From Litorisediminicola beolgyonensis (GTDB lineage Bacteria; Pseudomonadota; Alphaproteobacteria; Rhodobacterales; Rhodobacteraceae): a DNA stretch of 34,873 nt. The stretch lies in the NCBI RefSeq assembly GCF_042679605.1, contig NZ_JBHTMU010000039.1:1-34873 (forward strand), given 5' to 3'. The notes beneath the pieces are model-generated. The model saw only the letters and a list, made by a program, of their open reading frames with translations. It did not search any database and had not been told where the DNA came from. The position numbers and the translations under genes are program-made. The number at the start of each line of letters is the position of its first letter. The stretch's first letter is position 1. Of the stretch, positions 1 through 8,712 are shown one piece after another.

Positions 1-80
1 TGACCCGGTGACCCGGTGACCCGGTGACCCGGTGACCCGGTGACCCGGTGACCCGGTGACCCGGTGACCCGGTGACCTGG
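1..80. repeat. 8-bp tandem repeat, about 10 copies
   Basis: The unit TGACCCGG is repeated nine times without change from position 1 to 72. A tenth, altered copy (TGACCTGG) follows at 73-80. The array starts at the window edge, so its true length and left neighbour are unknown. No gene is visible inside it. The period is not a multiple of three, so copy-number change within a reading frame would shift the frame. It is a simple-sequence repeat of the kind prone to slippage. Confidence 0.97.
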
Positions 81-289
81 GTCGAGCTGGTGACGTGGCT
101 CCCATCTTTCGGTTCCGGCACACGCCACAGCTGAGAGGTAAAAAATTGCCCATGGGCAACTAGTTACGGCCGGGTTACGCGCGCTGCGGTCGTGTCTTGA
201 ACAGGAACATCGGAGCACCTGTCCTTGGTGCGCGCGATGTGAGCTGCGGTTCGCGGATGAGGTCGTTCCGTAGGCGATCCGGGCTGTTG
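81..289. other. Gene-free stretch upstream of uvrD
   Basis: No credible reading frame or RNA gene is visible between the tandem repeat and the uvrD control region. It contains scattered GAAC/GTTC words, but none here has the 7-base spacing of an alphaproteobacterial LexA site. Confidence 0.6.
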
Positions 290-304
290 GAACAGGACCG
301 GAAC
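290..304 (+). promoter_or_regulatory. LexA (SOS) box upstream of uvrD
   Basis: GAAC at 290-293 and GAAC at 301-304 are separated by exactly 7 bases, matching the direct-repeat LexA operator GTTC/GAAC-N7-GTTC/GAAC known from alphaproteobacteria. It lies 40 bp before the uvrD start and next to a promoter-like sequence, which fits SOS repression of a DNA-repair helicase. Confidence 0.8.
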
Positions 305-310
305 ATCTCT

Positions 311-338
311 TTAACATCCGCGTTCGACCGGCTATCTT
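311..338 (+). promoter_or_regulatory. Candidate sigma-70 promoter of uvrD
   Basis: TTAACA (311-316) as -35 and TATCTT (333-338) as -10 have a 16-bp spacer. Transcription would then start at or very near the A of the uvrD ATG at 345. No Shine-Dalgarno sequence precedes that ATG, so the message may be leaderless. The assignment rests only on consensus matching. Confidence 0.5.
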
Positions 339-344
339 CGGGCT

Positions 345-2693
345 ATGAGCAGTTTCGATGAAATGGACGCCTTCGAGCGTGCGCCGCTCTCGGCGCGGGC
401 GATGCAGGCGCGGCCCGCCCCCTATCTCGACGAGCTGAACCCCGCCCAGCGGCAGGCGGTCGAGACGCTCGACGGTCCGGTCCTGATGCTCGCAGGCGCG
501 GGCACCGGCAAGACCAAGGCGCTGACGGCGCGGATCGTGCATCTGTTGAACACCGGACGCGCGCGCCCCAACGAGATCCTCGCGGTGACCTTCACCAACA
601 AGGCGGCGCGCGAGATGAAGATGCGCGTCGGGCGCATGCTCGGGGAGACCGTCGAGGGCATGCCCTGGCTCGGCACCTTCCACTCGATCTGCGTCAAGCT
701 CCTGCGGCGTCACGCCGAGCTCGTCGATCTGAAATCGAACTTCACCATTCTCGATACCGACGACCAGAGCCGGCTTCTGAAGCAGCTGGTCCAGGCCTCG
801 AAGATCGACGACAAGCGCTGGCCCGCGCGGATGCTGGCCGGGATCATCGACGACTGGAAGAACCGCGCGATCACGCCCGACCGGGTGCCAGCCTCGGATG
901 GCGGGGCCTATAATCACGAGGGGCCGCGGCTTTACGCCGAGTACCAGGCGCGCCTGCGGGAGCTGAACGCGGTCGATTTCGGCGATCTGCTTTTGCACAT
1001 GGTGACGATCTTTCAGCGCCACGAGGATATGCTCGGGCAATACCAGCGCTGGTTCCGCTACATCCTCGTCGACGAGTACCAGGACACCAACGTCGCCCAG
1101 TATCTCTGGCTGCGGCTTCTGGCGGCGGGGCATCGCAACATCTGCTGCGTCGGCGATGACGATCAGTCGATCTATGGCTGGCGCGGCGCCGAGGTGGGCA
1201 ACATCCTGCGATTCGAGAAGGATTTTCCCGGGGCGCATGTGGTGCGGCTGGAGCAGAATTACCGCTCGACCCCGCATATCCTCGCCGCTGCCTCGGGGGT
1301 GATCTCGGGCAACCAGGGGCGGCTCGGCAAGACGCTCTGGACCGAGACCGAGGAGGGCGAGAAGGTTCGCCTGATCGGCCATTGGGACGGCGACGAGGAA
1401 GCGCGCTGGGTCGGCGAGGAGATCGAGGCGATGCAGCGCGGCACCCGCGGGCAACGGCCGTTCTCGCTCGACGAGATGGCGATCCTCGTGCGGGCCTCGC
1501 ACCAGATGCGCGCCTTCGAGGACCGGTTCCTGACCATCGGGCTTCCCTACCGGGTGATCGGCGGCCCGCGCTTCTACGAGCGGATGGAGATCCGCGATGC
1601 GATGGCCTATTTCCGGCTGGTCGTGTCGCCCTCGGACGACCTGGCCTTCGAGCGCATCGTGAACACGCCGAAGCGCGGGCTCGGCGACAAGGCGCAGCAG
1701 ACGATCCAGCGGATCGCGCGCGAGAACGGCGTGTCGCTTCTGGATGGCGCGGCGCTGGCGGTGGAGCAGGGCGAGATCAAGGGCAAGGGCGCGGGCGAGC
1801 TCGGTCGGCTGGTCGTGGACCTGGCGCGCTGGGGGCGGATGACCGGCGACGCGGACATGACCCATATGGAGCTTGCCGAGACCATCCTCGACGAGTCGGG
1901 CTACACCGCGATGTGGCAGAACGACAAGACGCCCGAGGCGCCGGGGCGGCTCGAGAACCTCAAGGAACTGGTCAAGGCGCTGGAGAACTTCGAGAACCTG
2001 CAGGGGTTTCTCGAACATGTCAGCCTGGTCATGGACAACGAGACCGACGATGGCGGCGCGAAAGTGTCGATCATGACGCTGCATGCGGCCAAGGGTCTGG
2101 AGTTCCCGGCGGTCTTCCTGCCGGGCTGGGAGGACGGGCTCTTCCCCTCGCAACGCTCGATGGACGAAAGTGGTCTGAAGGGCCTCGAGGAGGAGCGGCG
2201 GCTCGCCTATGTGGGCATCACGCGGGCCGAGGAGCTCTGCACGATTTCCTTCGCGGGCAATCGGCGGGTCTTTGGCCAGTGGCAATCCTCGCTGCCCTCG
2301 CGCTTCATCGACGAACTGCCCGAGGCGCATGTGGATGTGCTGACGCCGCCGGGACTGTATGGCGGCGGCTACGGCGCGGCGGGCATGGGTGTGTCTTCGG
2401 GGCTCGAGCAGCGCGCGACCGAGGCCAATGTCTACAACTCTCCGGGCTGGCGGCGGCTGCAATCGCGCGCGGCCGAGCGCCCGGTGAGCCAGCCGCGCGA
2501 GAGCCGCAACCAGGTGATCGATCTCGATGCCGTCTCGGCCTTTACGCTGGGGGAGCGGGTGTTTCACCAGAAATTCGGCTATGGCGAGGTGATCGGCATC
2601 GAGGGCGACAAGCTCGAGGTCGGGTTCGAGAAGGCCGGCACGAAAAAGGTGCTGGCGCGGTTCCTGTCGGCCTCGGACGATATTCCCTTCTGA
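345..2693 (+). CDS. uvrD: ATP-dependent DNA helicase, UvrD/PcrA type
   Basis: This is a superfamily 1A 3'-5' DNA helicase that unwinds DNA in excision and mismatch repair and in clearing stalled forks. The 782 residues carry the motifs in order: Q motif LNPAQRQAV (31-39), Walker A GAGTGKT (51-57), Walker B VDEYQDTN (about 241-248), GDDDQSIYGWRGA (about 270), LEQNYRST (about 302), TLHAAKGLEFP (about 577) and EEERRLAYVGITRA (about 616). The C-terminal 50 residues (GERVFHQKFGYGEVIGI) match the small Tudor-like domain of PcrA/UvrD. Length is slightly above the family norm. The ATG at 345 has no ribosome-binding site but lies just after a promoter-like sequence and a LexA box. UvrD versus PcrA naming is a matter of convention here. 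Confidence 0.95.
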   Translation: MSSFDEMDAFERAPLSARAMQARPAPYLDELNPAQRQAVETLDGPVLMLAGAGTGKTKALTARIVHLLNTGRARPNEILAVTFTNKAAREMKMRVGRMLGETVEGMPWLGTFHSICVKLLRRHAELVDLKSNFTILDTDDQSRLLKQLVQASKIDDKRWPARMLAGIIDDWKNRAITPDRVPASDGGAYNHEGPRLYAEYQARLRELNAVDFGDLLLHMVTIFQRHEDMLGQYQRWFRYILVDEYQDTNVAQYLWLRLLAAGHRNICCVGDDDQSIYGWRGAEVGNILRFEKDFPGAHVVRLEQNYRSTPHILAAASGVISGNQGRLGKTLWTETEEGEKVRLIGHWDGDEEARWVGEEIEAMQRGTRGQRPFSLDEMAILVRASHQMRAFEDRFLTIGLPYRVIGGPRFYERMEIRDAMAYFRLVVSPSDDLAFERIVNTPKRGLGDKAQQTIQRIARENGVSLLDGAALAVEQGEIKGKGAGELGRLVVDLARWGRMTGDADMTHMELAETILDESGYTAMWQNDKTPEAPGRLENLKELVKALENFENLQGFLEHVSLVMDNETDDGGAKVSIMTLHAAKGLEFPAVFLPGWEDGLFPSQRSMDESGLKGLEEERRLAYVGITRAEELCTISFAGNRRVFGQWQSSLPSRFIDELPEAHVDVLTPPGLYGGGYGAAGMGVSSGLEQRATEANVYNSPGWRRLQSRAAERPVSQPRESRNQVIDLDAVSAFTLGERVFHQKFGYGEVIGIEGDKLEVGFEKAGTKKVLARFLSASDDIPF

Positions 2694-2702
2694 TCCGGCG
2701 GT

Positions 2703-2720
2703 GCGGGCCTTGCGGCCCGC
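2703..2720 (+). terminator. GC-rich hairpin after uvrD
   Basis: GCGGGCC (2703-2709) and GGCCCGC (2714-2720) form a perfect 7-bp stem with a 4-base loop, 9 bp after the uvrD stop codon. The following tract (GCATTTCTTC) is only moderately T-rich, so termination here may be weak and a second structure follows at 2828. Confidence 0.5.
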
Positions 2721-2827
2721 GCATTTCTTCTCGCCTGCGGCCGTCGCCGCAGTCTCGGGACGCGCGTGGCGGCGCGACGCCTCTGATGCGCGTGACACGG
2801 GTGGCCGACCGGGCGAGGCGTATTTTT

Positions 2828-2873
2828 AAAAAGAAGAAGCTCCGAGAAGGGCGCTCTTGAGCTTCTTCTTTTT
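2828..2873. terminator. Bidirectional terminator, AAGAAGAAG element copy 1
   Basis: AAAAAGAAGAAGCTC (2828-2842) is perfectly complementary to GAGCTTCTTCTTTTT (2859-2873), giving a 15-bp stem with a 16-base loop. A-rich and T-rich ends on the two sides would allow termination on both strands. Similar sequence occurs at 11902-11954 and 32883-32907, each time after a + strand gene. Confidence 0.8.
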
Positions 2874-2997
2874 CCAAATACCGCCGGGGTGAATTGGCCG
2901 TCAGGCCAAGAGGGGCAGCGCCCCTTCTCGGGACGCGCCAGAGGCGCATCGGGTCGAGCGCTTGACCGGTCGGCGCAACGGGCGTAATTCCTGCGCC

Positions 2998-3052
2998 AGA
3001 GGCGATTTGTACACCGGATTGCGGGCCTCTTTAAACATGCCGCTAAAGAGGT
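2998..3052 (+). promoter_or_regulatory. SAM-II riboswitch aptamer
   Basis: The segment matches the SAM-II (metA motif) pattern of alphaproteobacteria. The P1 stem is AGAGGC (2998-3003) with GCCTCT (3025-3030). The loop holds the conserved GATTTGT and CCGGATTGC, and the 3' pseudoknot segment is CATGCCGCTAAAGAGG. It sits 79 bases before metZ, whose product makes homocysteine, the precursor of methionine and SAM. Known SAM-II RNAs switch such genes off when SAM is plentiful. Borders are approximate to a few bases. Confidence 0.88.
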
Positions 3053-3062
3053 CAGACGAAGG

Positions 3063-3099
3063 ATCCCCCTTTCGCTTGGCCGGAACGGGGGATTTTTTT
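3063..3099 (+). terminator. Intrinsic terminator of the SAM-II riboswitch
   Basis: ATCCCCC (3063-3069) pairs perfectly with GGGGGAT (3087-3093), and a run of seven T (3093-3099) follows. It lies between the aptamer and metZ, so it acts before the gene. The 3' aptamer segment AAAGAGG (3045-3051) can pair at 6 of 7 positions with CCCCTTT (3066-3072), giving a plausible antiterminator that SAM binding would prevent. The terminator is seen; the switching mechanism is inferred. Confidence 0.85.
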
Positions 3100-3130
3100 G
3101 TGGGCCGGAGGGCCCCTAAAGGACGACGAC

Positions 3131-4309
3131 ATGACCCAGAGACGCACGCGCACCAATCTCGTTCACGGCGGCACCCACCGCAGCCAGTGGGGGGAGCTCT
3201 CGGAAGCGATCTTCCTGACCCAGGGCTTTGCCTATGACAGCGCCGCGCAGGCCGAGGCGCGGTTCGAGAAGGCCGGTCCGGACGAGTATATCTATGCCCG
3301 CTACGGCAACCCGACGGTGGCGATGTTCGAGGAGCGGATCGCGCTTCTCGAGGGCGCCGAGGACGGCTTCGCGACGGCGTCGGGGATGGCCGCGGTGTCG
3401 GGCGCGCTCATGGCCACCTGCAAGGCAGGCGACCATGTCGTCGCGGCGCGGGCGCTGTTCGGTTCCTGTCTCTACGTGCTCGAAGAGGTGCTAGGGCGCT
3501 ACGGCGTCGAGATCACCCTGGTCGACGGCACCGATCTCGACGAGTGGCGCGCGGCCGTTCGCGACGACACCCGCGCTGTGTTCTTCGAGAGCATGGCCAA
3601 CCCGACGTTGGAGCTGGTCGATATCCGTGCCGTCTCGGAGATCGCCCATGAGAAGGGCGCCTTGGTGATCTGCGACAACGTCTTCTCGACCCCGGTCTAT
3701 TCGCGGGCGCTCGCGGACGGCGCCGACGTGGTGGTCTATTCCGCGACCAAGCATATCGACGGGCAGGGCCGGACGCTCGGCGGTGTCATCCTCGGCTCGC
3801 GCGAGTTCATCCGCGGCACGGTCGAGCCCTACATGAAGCATACCGGCGGCTCGATGAGCCCGTTCACGGCCTGGGTCCTTTTGAAGGGGCTCGAGACCAT
3901 CGACCTGCGCGTGCGTGCCCAGACCGCGACGGCCGGCGAGATCGCCGGGCGGCTCGTCGGGCATGCGGCGCTGTCGCGGGTGATCTATCCCGGTCACGAG
4001 AGCCATTCCCAGTACGATCTGATGACCCGCCAGATGGGCGCGGGCGGCACCATGGTCGCCTTCGAGCTTGCGGGCGGTAAGGAGGCGGCGTTCCGCTTTC
4101 TCGACGCGCTCGAGATCGTGCTGATCTCGAACAATCTCGGCGACGCCAAGACCATCGCCACCCATCCCGCGACCACGACGCATTCGCGGCTTGCGCCCGA
4201 GACCCGTGCGAGCCTCGGGATCTCGGACGGGCTGATCCGGCTGTCGGTCGGGCTCGAAGACCCTGCCGATCTGGTGGCCGATCTCCTCGCCGCGCTCGCG
4301 GCTTCGTGA
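3131..4309 (+). CDS. metZ: O-succinylhomoserine sulfhydrylase (MetZ)
   Basis: This is a cytoplasmic PLP enzyme of the Cys/Met metabolism family that joins sulfide to O-succinylhomoserine to form homocysteine. The 392 residues include the N-terminal YARYGNPT motif and SGMAAVSGALMA; the PLP-binding lysine is K207 in YSATKHIDGQGRTLGG. Length is normal for MetZ. The ATG at 3131 follows AAAGGA at a suitable distance; longer in-frame starts would run back into the terminator. The riboswitch upstream supports a methionine role. Family resemblance alone does not fully exclude O-acetylhomoserine sulfhydrylase or cystathionine gamma-synthase activity, but the HIDGQGR segment favours MetZ. Confidence 0.92.
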   Translation: MTQRRTRTNLVHGGTHRSQWGELSEAIFLTQGFAYDSAAQAEARFEKAGPDEYIYARYGNPTVAMFEERIALLEGAEDGFATASGMAAVSGALMATCKAGDHVVAARALFGSCLYVLEEVLGRYGVEITLVDGTDLDEWRAAVRDDTRAVFFESMANPTLELVDIRAVSEIAHEKGALVICDNVFSTPVYSRALADGADVVVYSATKHIDGQGRTLGGVILGSREFIRGTVEPYMKHTGGSMSPFTAWVLLKGLETIDLRVRAQTATAGEIAGRLVGHAALSRVIYPGHESHSQYDLMTRQMGAGGTMVAFELAGGKEAAFRFLDALEIVLISNNLGDAKTIATHPATTTHSRLAPETRASLGISDGLIRLSVGLEDPADLVADLLAALAAS

Positions 4310-4433
4310 CCGGTCGCGCGCGACGGAGTGCAACCCTCGGCCCCGTCGCGCGTTTACCCTGCGACATCGGAAGCGTTGCGGCCGGGAAACCCCGGCCTAT
4401 ATGCTCCTCGTTCAAAGGTTCGGAGGGTCCCTC

Positions 4434-5534
<1,101 letters not shown>

Positions 5535-5555
5535 CCCCGGCCTCCAGCGACAAAG

Positions 5556-5597
5556 AAGGCCCGGCTCCGCGTGCTCTGCACCGGGCCGGGCCTTTTT
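5556..5597 (+). terminator. Intrinsic terminator after folE2
   Basis: AAGGCCCGGC (5556-5565) pairs with GCCGGGCCTT (5585-5594), followed by a run of T to 5597. It is a strong Rho-independent terminator 21 bases past the folE2 stop codon. Confidence 0.9.
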
Positions 5598-5771
5598 CGT
5601 GTCTGATCCTGTGACCGCCGCGCTGCCCGGACGGCGCGCAGCCTGCCCAAATTCGCGCCGTCGCCACGGGTGGCGCGCCGTCTGCGCACGGTTCGGTCAT
5701 GACCCGGTCATCTGGCCGCGTAAGCTGAACGCGACGGGGGAACACGACCGAGCAGTTCCGGAGACCGTGCC

Positions 5772-5978
5772 ATGTCCGACCCTGGCGTGACGCTCAACCA
5801 GCGCATCGACTTGTTCTTCACCGAGCGGGGGCAGGGGCTCAACCCGACCATGCTCAAGCGCCGCAGGCTTCTCGATATCTGCAGGCTCGACGCGATGTCG
5901 GATGCCGATCTGCGCCGCGTGGGTCTCAGGCGCGACGAGATCCTGGCGCATGTCTTCCGCGATCTCCTGGTCAGCTGA
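5772..5978 (+). CDS. Small DUF1127-like protein
   Basis: This 68-residue protein has the arginine-rich helix and ending typical of DUF1127 (YjiS-like) proteins: RRRLLDICRLDAMSDADL, then RRVGLRRDEI in place of the usual DIGLSR. Such proteins are abundant in alphaproteobacteria; some are linked to RNA turnover and phosphate or carbon metabolism, but no activity can be assigned here. The ATG follows GGAGA at 8 bases. The gene stands alone between the folE2 terminator and trkH; the 237 bp before it hold a 10-bp palindrome GGTCATGACC (5695-5704) and no other visible gene. Confidence 0.75.
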   Translation: MSDPGVTLNQRIDLFFTERGQGLNPTMLKRRRLLDICRLDAMSDADLRRVGLRRDEILAHVFRDLLVS

Positions 5979-6039
5979 CCCCGGGACGCCCGATGCCTTG
6001 GCTTGACTAAGCCCGCGCGGCGCGCCAACGCTGCCGCCC

Positions 6040-7488
6040 ATGTTCGACATGCGTCCCGTCGCCTATGTGATCGGCCTCCTGGTCTCGTGCCTCGGGCTGA
6101 CGATGCTCCTGCCGATGATGGTGGACATCGCCGAAGGGCGGGGCGAGTGGCATGTGTTCCTGGAATCCGCGATCATCACGACGCTCTCGGGCGGGCTGAT
6201 CGCGCTCGCCTCGGCCAATGCGGTGCCGGAGCGGTTGTCGCTGCAGCAGACCTTCCTTCTGACGACGCTGGTCTGGGTGATGCTGCCGATCTTCGGCGCG
6301 ATCCCTTTTGTCCTCGGCGAGACAGAGGCGCGCTTCGTCGACGCGTTCTTCGAGGCGATGTCGGGCATGACCACGACCGGCTCCACGGTGTTCTCCGGGC
6401 TCGACACGCTGCCCAAGGGCATCTTGCTCTGGCGCGGGCTCCTGCAATGGCTGGGGGGCATCGGGATCATCGTCGTGGCGATGGTGTTCCTGCCCGAGCT
6501 GCGCGTCGGCGGCATGCAGATCTTCCGCTCCGAGGCCTTTGACACGATGGGCAAGGTGCTGCCGCGGGCGGCGCAGATCGCGGCGCAGATCTCGTCGATC
6601 TACGTCACGCTCACGCTTCTCTGCGCGTTCTGCTACATCGGCACCGGCATGAACCCGTTCGATGCCTCGGTCCATGCGCTGACCACCGTCTCGACCGGCG
6701 GCTTCGCCAATTACGACGCGAGCTTCGGCACGTTCTCGGGACCGGCGGAATACGTGGCGAGCGTCTTCATGGTGCTCGCGGCGCTGCCCTTCGTGCGCTA
6801 CGTGCAGCTCGTGAACGGCAACCAGGTGGCGCTCTTTCGCGACAGCCAGGTGCGTGCCTTTCTCGGCATCATCGCGGTGCTCGTGGCGGTGACGGTCACG
6901 GTGCTCTTGTCGATCTTCCCGCACCATCCCGAACAGGCGCTTCGCGAGGCGGTGTTCAATATCACCTCGATCATGACCGGCACGGGCTATGCTTCGGTCG
7001 ACTACATGCAATGGGGCCCGTTCCTGATCGCGATGTTCTTCTTCATTGGCCTGATCGGCGGCTGCGCAGGCTCGACCGCCTGCTCGGTCAAGGTGTTCCG
7101 CTACCAGCTCCTGATCGCCTCGGTGAAGACGCAGCTCCGCCGCATCCGCGCGCCCCACGGGCTTTTCGTGCCGCGGTTCGAGGGGCGGCCGGTGAGCGAC
7201 GACGTGCTCTCGTCGGTGATGTCCTTCTTCATGTTCTTCGTCGTGCTTCTGGGGCTCTTTTCGGTCGGGCTCGGTATGACGGGGCTCGATTTCATCACCT
7301 CGATCTCGGGCGCGGCGACGGCGCTTGCCAATATCGGGCCCGGTCTCGGGGCCGAGATCGGACCGGCGGGCAATTTCGCCGGGCTGAACGACACCGCGAA
7401 ATGGCTTCTGATCCTCGCGATGCTGATGGGTCGGCTGGAGATCATGTCGGTGCTGGTGCTTTTCACCGTCCGGTTCTGGCGCGCCTGA
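6040..7488 (+). CDS. trkH: Trk-type potassium uptake membrane subunit TrkH
   Basis: This is the membrane-embedded, ion-conducting subunit of a Trk K+ transporter, which works with the NAD-binding regulator TrkA (not in the window). The 482 residues are strongly hydrophobic with four pore-loop repeats, each with its selectivity-filter glycine: MTTTGSTV (about 109-116), TTVSTGGF (about 215-222), IMTGTGYAS (about 311-319) and NIGPGLG (about 431-437). Length is typical. The ATG at 6040 has no obvious Shine-Dalgarno sequence; an in-frame ATG at 6049 is an alternative and changes nothing important. Confidence 0.93.
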   Translation: MFDMRPVAYVIGLLVSCLGLTMLLPMMVDIAEGRGEWHVFLESAIITTLSGGLIALASANAVPERLSLQQTFLLTTLVWVMLPIFGAIPFVLGETEARFVDAFFEAMSGMTTTGSTVFSGLDTLPKGILLWRGLLQWLGGIGIIVVAMVFLPELRVGGMQIFRSEAFDTMGKVLPRAAQIAAQISSIYVTLTLLCAFCYIGTGMNPFDASVHALTTVSTGGFANYDASFGTFSGPAEYVASVFMVLAALPFVRYVQLVNGNQVALFRDSQVRAFLGIIAVLVAVTVTVLLSIFPHHPEQALREAVFNITSIMTGTGYASVDYMQWGPFLIAMFFFIGLIGGCAGSTACSVKVFRYQLLIASVKTQLRRIRAPHGLFVPRFEGRPVSDDVLSSVMSFFMFFVVLLGLFSVGLGMTGLDFITSISGAATALANIGPGLGAEIGPAGNFAGLNDTAKWLLILAMLMGRLEIMSVLVLFTVRFWRA

Positions 7489-7587
7489 AGCGGTTCCGCG
7501 ACAGCGGCGAGCGGCACCGCGTCGCAGGCCTGTCCCGCCGGTGAAAGCCGCTTCAAGCCCCGGGTCCCTGCGGCTAGGCTGCGCGGC

Positions 7588-8712
7588 ATGAGCGACTCCC
7601 CCCAGATCCACGTCGAGACCGGCGCCGACGGTGCGCGCGCCGTCCTGACCGGACGGCTGACGCTGGCGCGTCTGCCCGCGCTGCAGGCGGCGCTCGCCGG
7701 GCTCGAGGGGCAGGCGCCGCTGCGGCTGGACCTGGGCGGGATCGACCGGCTCGACACCGCGGGCGCCTGGGCGCTTCTGCGGCTGAAGGAGCGGATGGAC
7801 GGAGAAGGCGCGGCGCTCGAGTTCACCGGGGCCGATCCGCAGACACAGGCGCTTCTCGACACCGTGGCGGCGGCGATGCCGCATCCCGATACCGAGCCCG
7901 CACCACCCAGGACGCTGCAGGATCGTGTCGCCTCGGTCGGGCGCGCGATGGTGTCGGCGGGGCATTTCGCCACCGAGCTGTCGAGCATGCTGGGCCTCGT
8001 CATCGCGCGTTTCGCCCGCACGCTGCGCAATCCCGGCCAGTTCCGCTTCACCGCGCTCGTTCATCACGCCGAGGCGGTCGGCTGGCAGGCGGTGCCCATC
8101 GTCGCGCTCATGGCGTTCCTGATCGGGGTGGTCCTGGCCTTCCAGGGGGCCACGCAGCTCAGGCAGTTTGGGGCCGAGGTCTTCGTGGTCGACCTGATCG
8201 CGATCTCGATCCTGCGCGAGCTCGGCATCCTTCTGACCTCGATCATCGTCGCGGGGCGCACCGCCTCGGCCTTCACCGCCGCCATCGGGTCGATGAAGAT
8301 GCGCGAGGAGATCGACGCCATGCGCACCCTCGGGCTCGATCCGGGGCTGATGCTGTTCCTGCCGCGCGTGCTGGCGCTTGTCCTGACGCTGCCGATCCTC
8401 GGGCTCGTCGCCAACCTCTCGGGCCTGATCGGCGGCGGGCTCATGTCCTGGCTGGAGCTCGGCATCTCGCCGCAGATGTTCCTGACCCGGCTCGCGGAGG
8501 GCGAGCATCTCGAACAGGTGCTGATCGGCCTGTCGAAAGCGCCGGTCTTCGCCGTGATCATCGGCGTCGTCGGCTGCCATGCGGGGATGCAGGTCAAGGG
8601 CAATGCCGAGAGCCTCGGCCGCCGCACCTCGGCCTCGGTGGTGACGGCGATCTTCGCGGTGATCGTGGCCGACGCGCTGTTCTCGATCTTCTATTCCGAG
8701 CTCGGCCTGTGA
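7588..8712 (+). CDS. mlaE: MlaE-family lipid ABC transporter permease with STAS domain
   Basis: This is the inner-membrane permease of an MCE-type lipid transporter thought to move phospholipids between the membranes. In the 374 residues, the first ~95 form a STAS (MlaB-like) domain with LRLDLGGIDRLDTAGAW. The rest is the MlaE permease with LVIARFARTLRNPGQFRF, VALMAFLIGVVLAFQG, the GRTASAFTAAIGSMKMREEID stretch and a C-terminal LFSIFYSELGL. The STAS-permease fusion replaces a separate mlaB gene. The gene overlaps the next one by GTGA, so translation is coupled. Confidence 0.92.
   Translation: MSDSPQIHVETGADGARAVLTGRLTLARLPALQAALAGLEGQAPLRLDLGGIDRLDTAGAWALLRLKERMDGEGAALEFTGADPQTQALLDTVAAAMPHPDTEPAPPRTLQDRVASVGRAMVSAGHFATELSSMLGLVIARFARTLRNPGQFRFTALVHHAEAVGWQAVPIVALMAFLIGVVLAFQGATQLRQFGAEVFVVDLIAISILRELGILLTSIIVAGRTASAFTAAIGSMKMREEIDAMRTLGLDPGLMLFLPRVLALVLTLPILGLVANLSGLIGGGLMSWLELGISPQMFLTRLAEGEHLEQVLIGLSKAPVFAVIIGVVGCHAGMQVKGNAESLGRRTSASVVTAIFAVIVADALFSIFYSELGL

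Noticed and set aside
1..80. CRISPR array
   Set aside because: Repeats are 8 bp and directly adjacent with no spacers, so it is a simple tandem repeat.
2962..3237. 91-codon + strand frame across the region before metZ
   Set aside because: It crosses the SAM-II aptamer and the terminator and runs into metZ out of frame.
6007..8580. 857-codon open frame on the - strand opposite trkH and mlaE
   Set aside because: It spans two well-identified + strand genes and gives a low-complexity charged product. It is a shadow frame.
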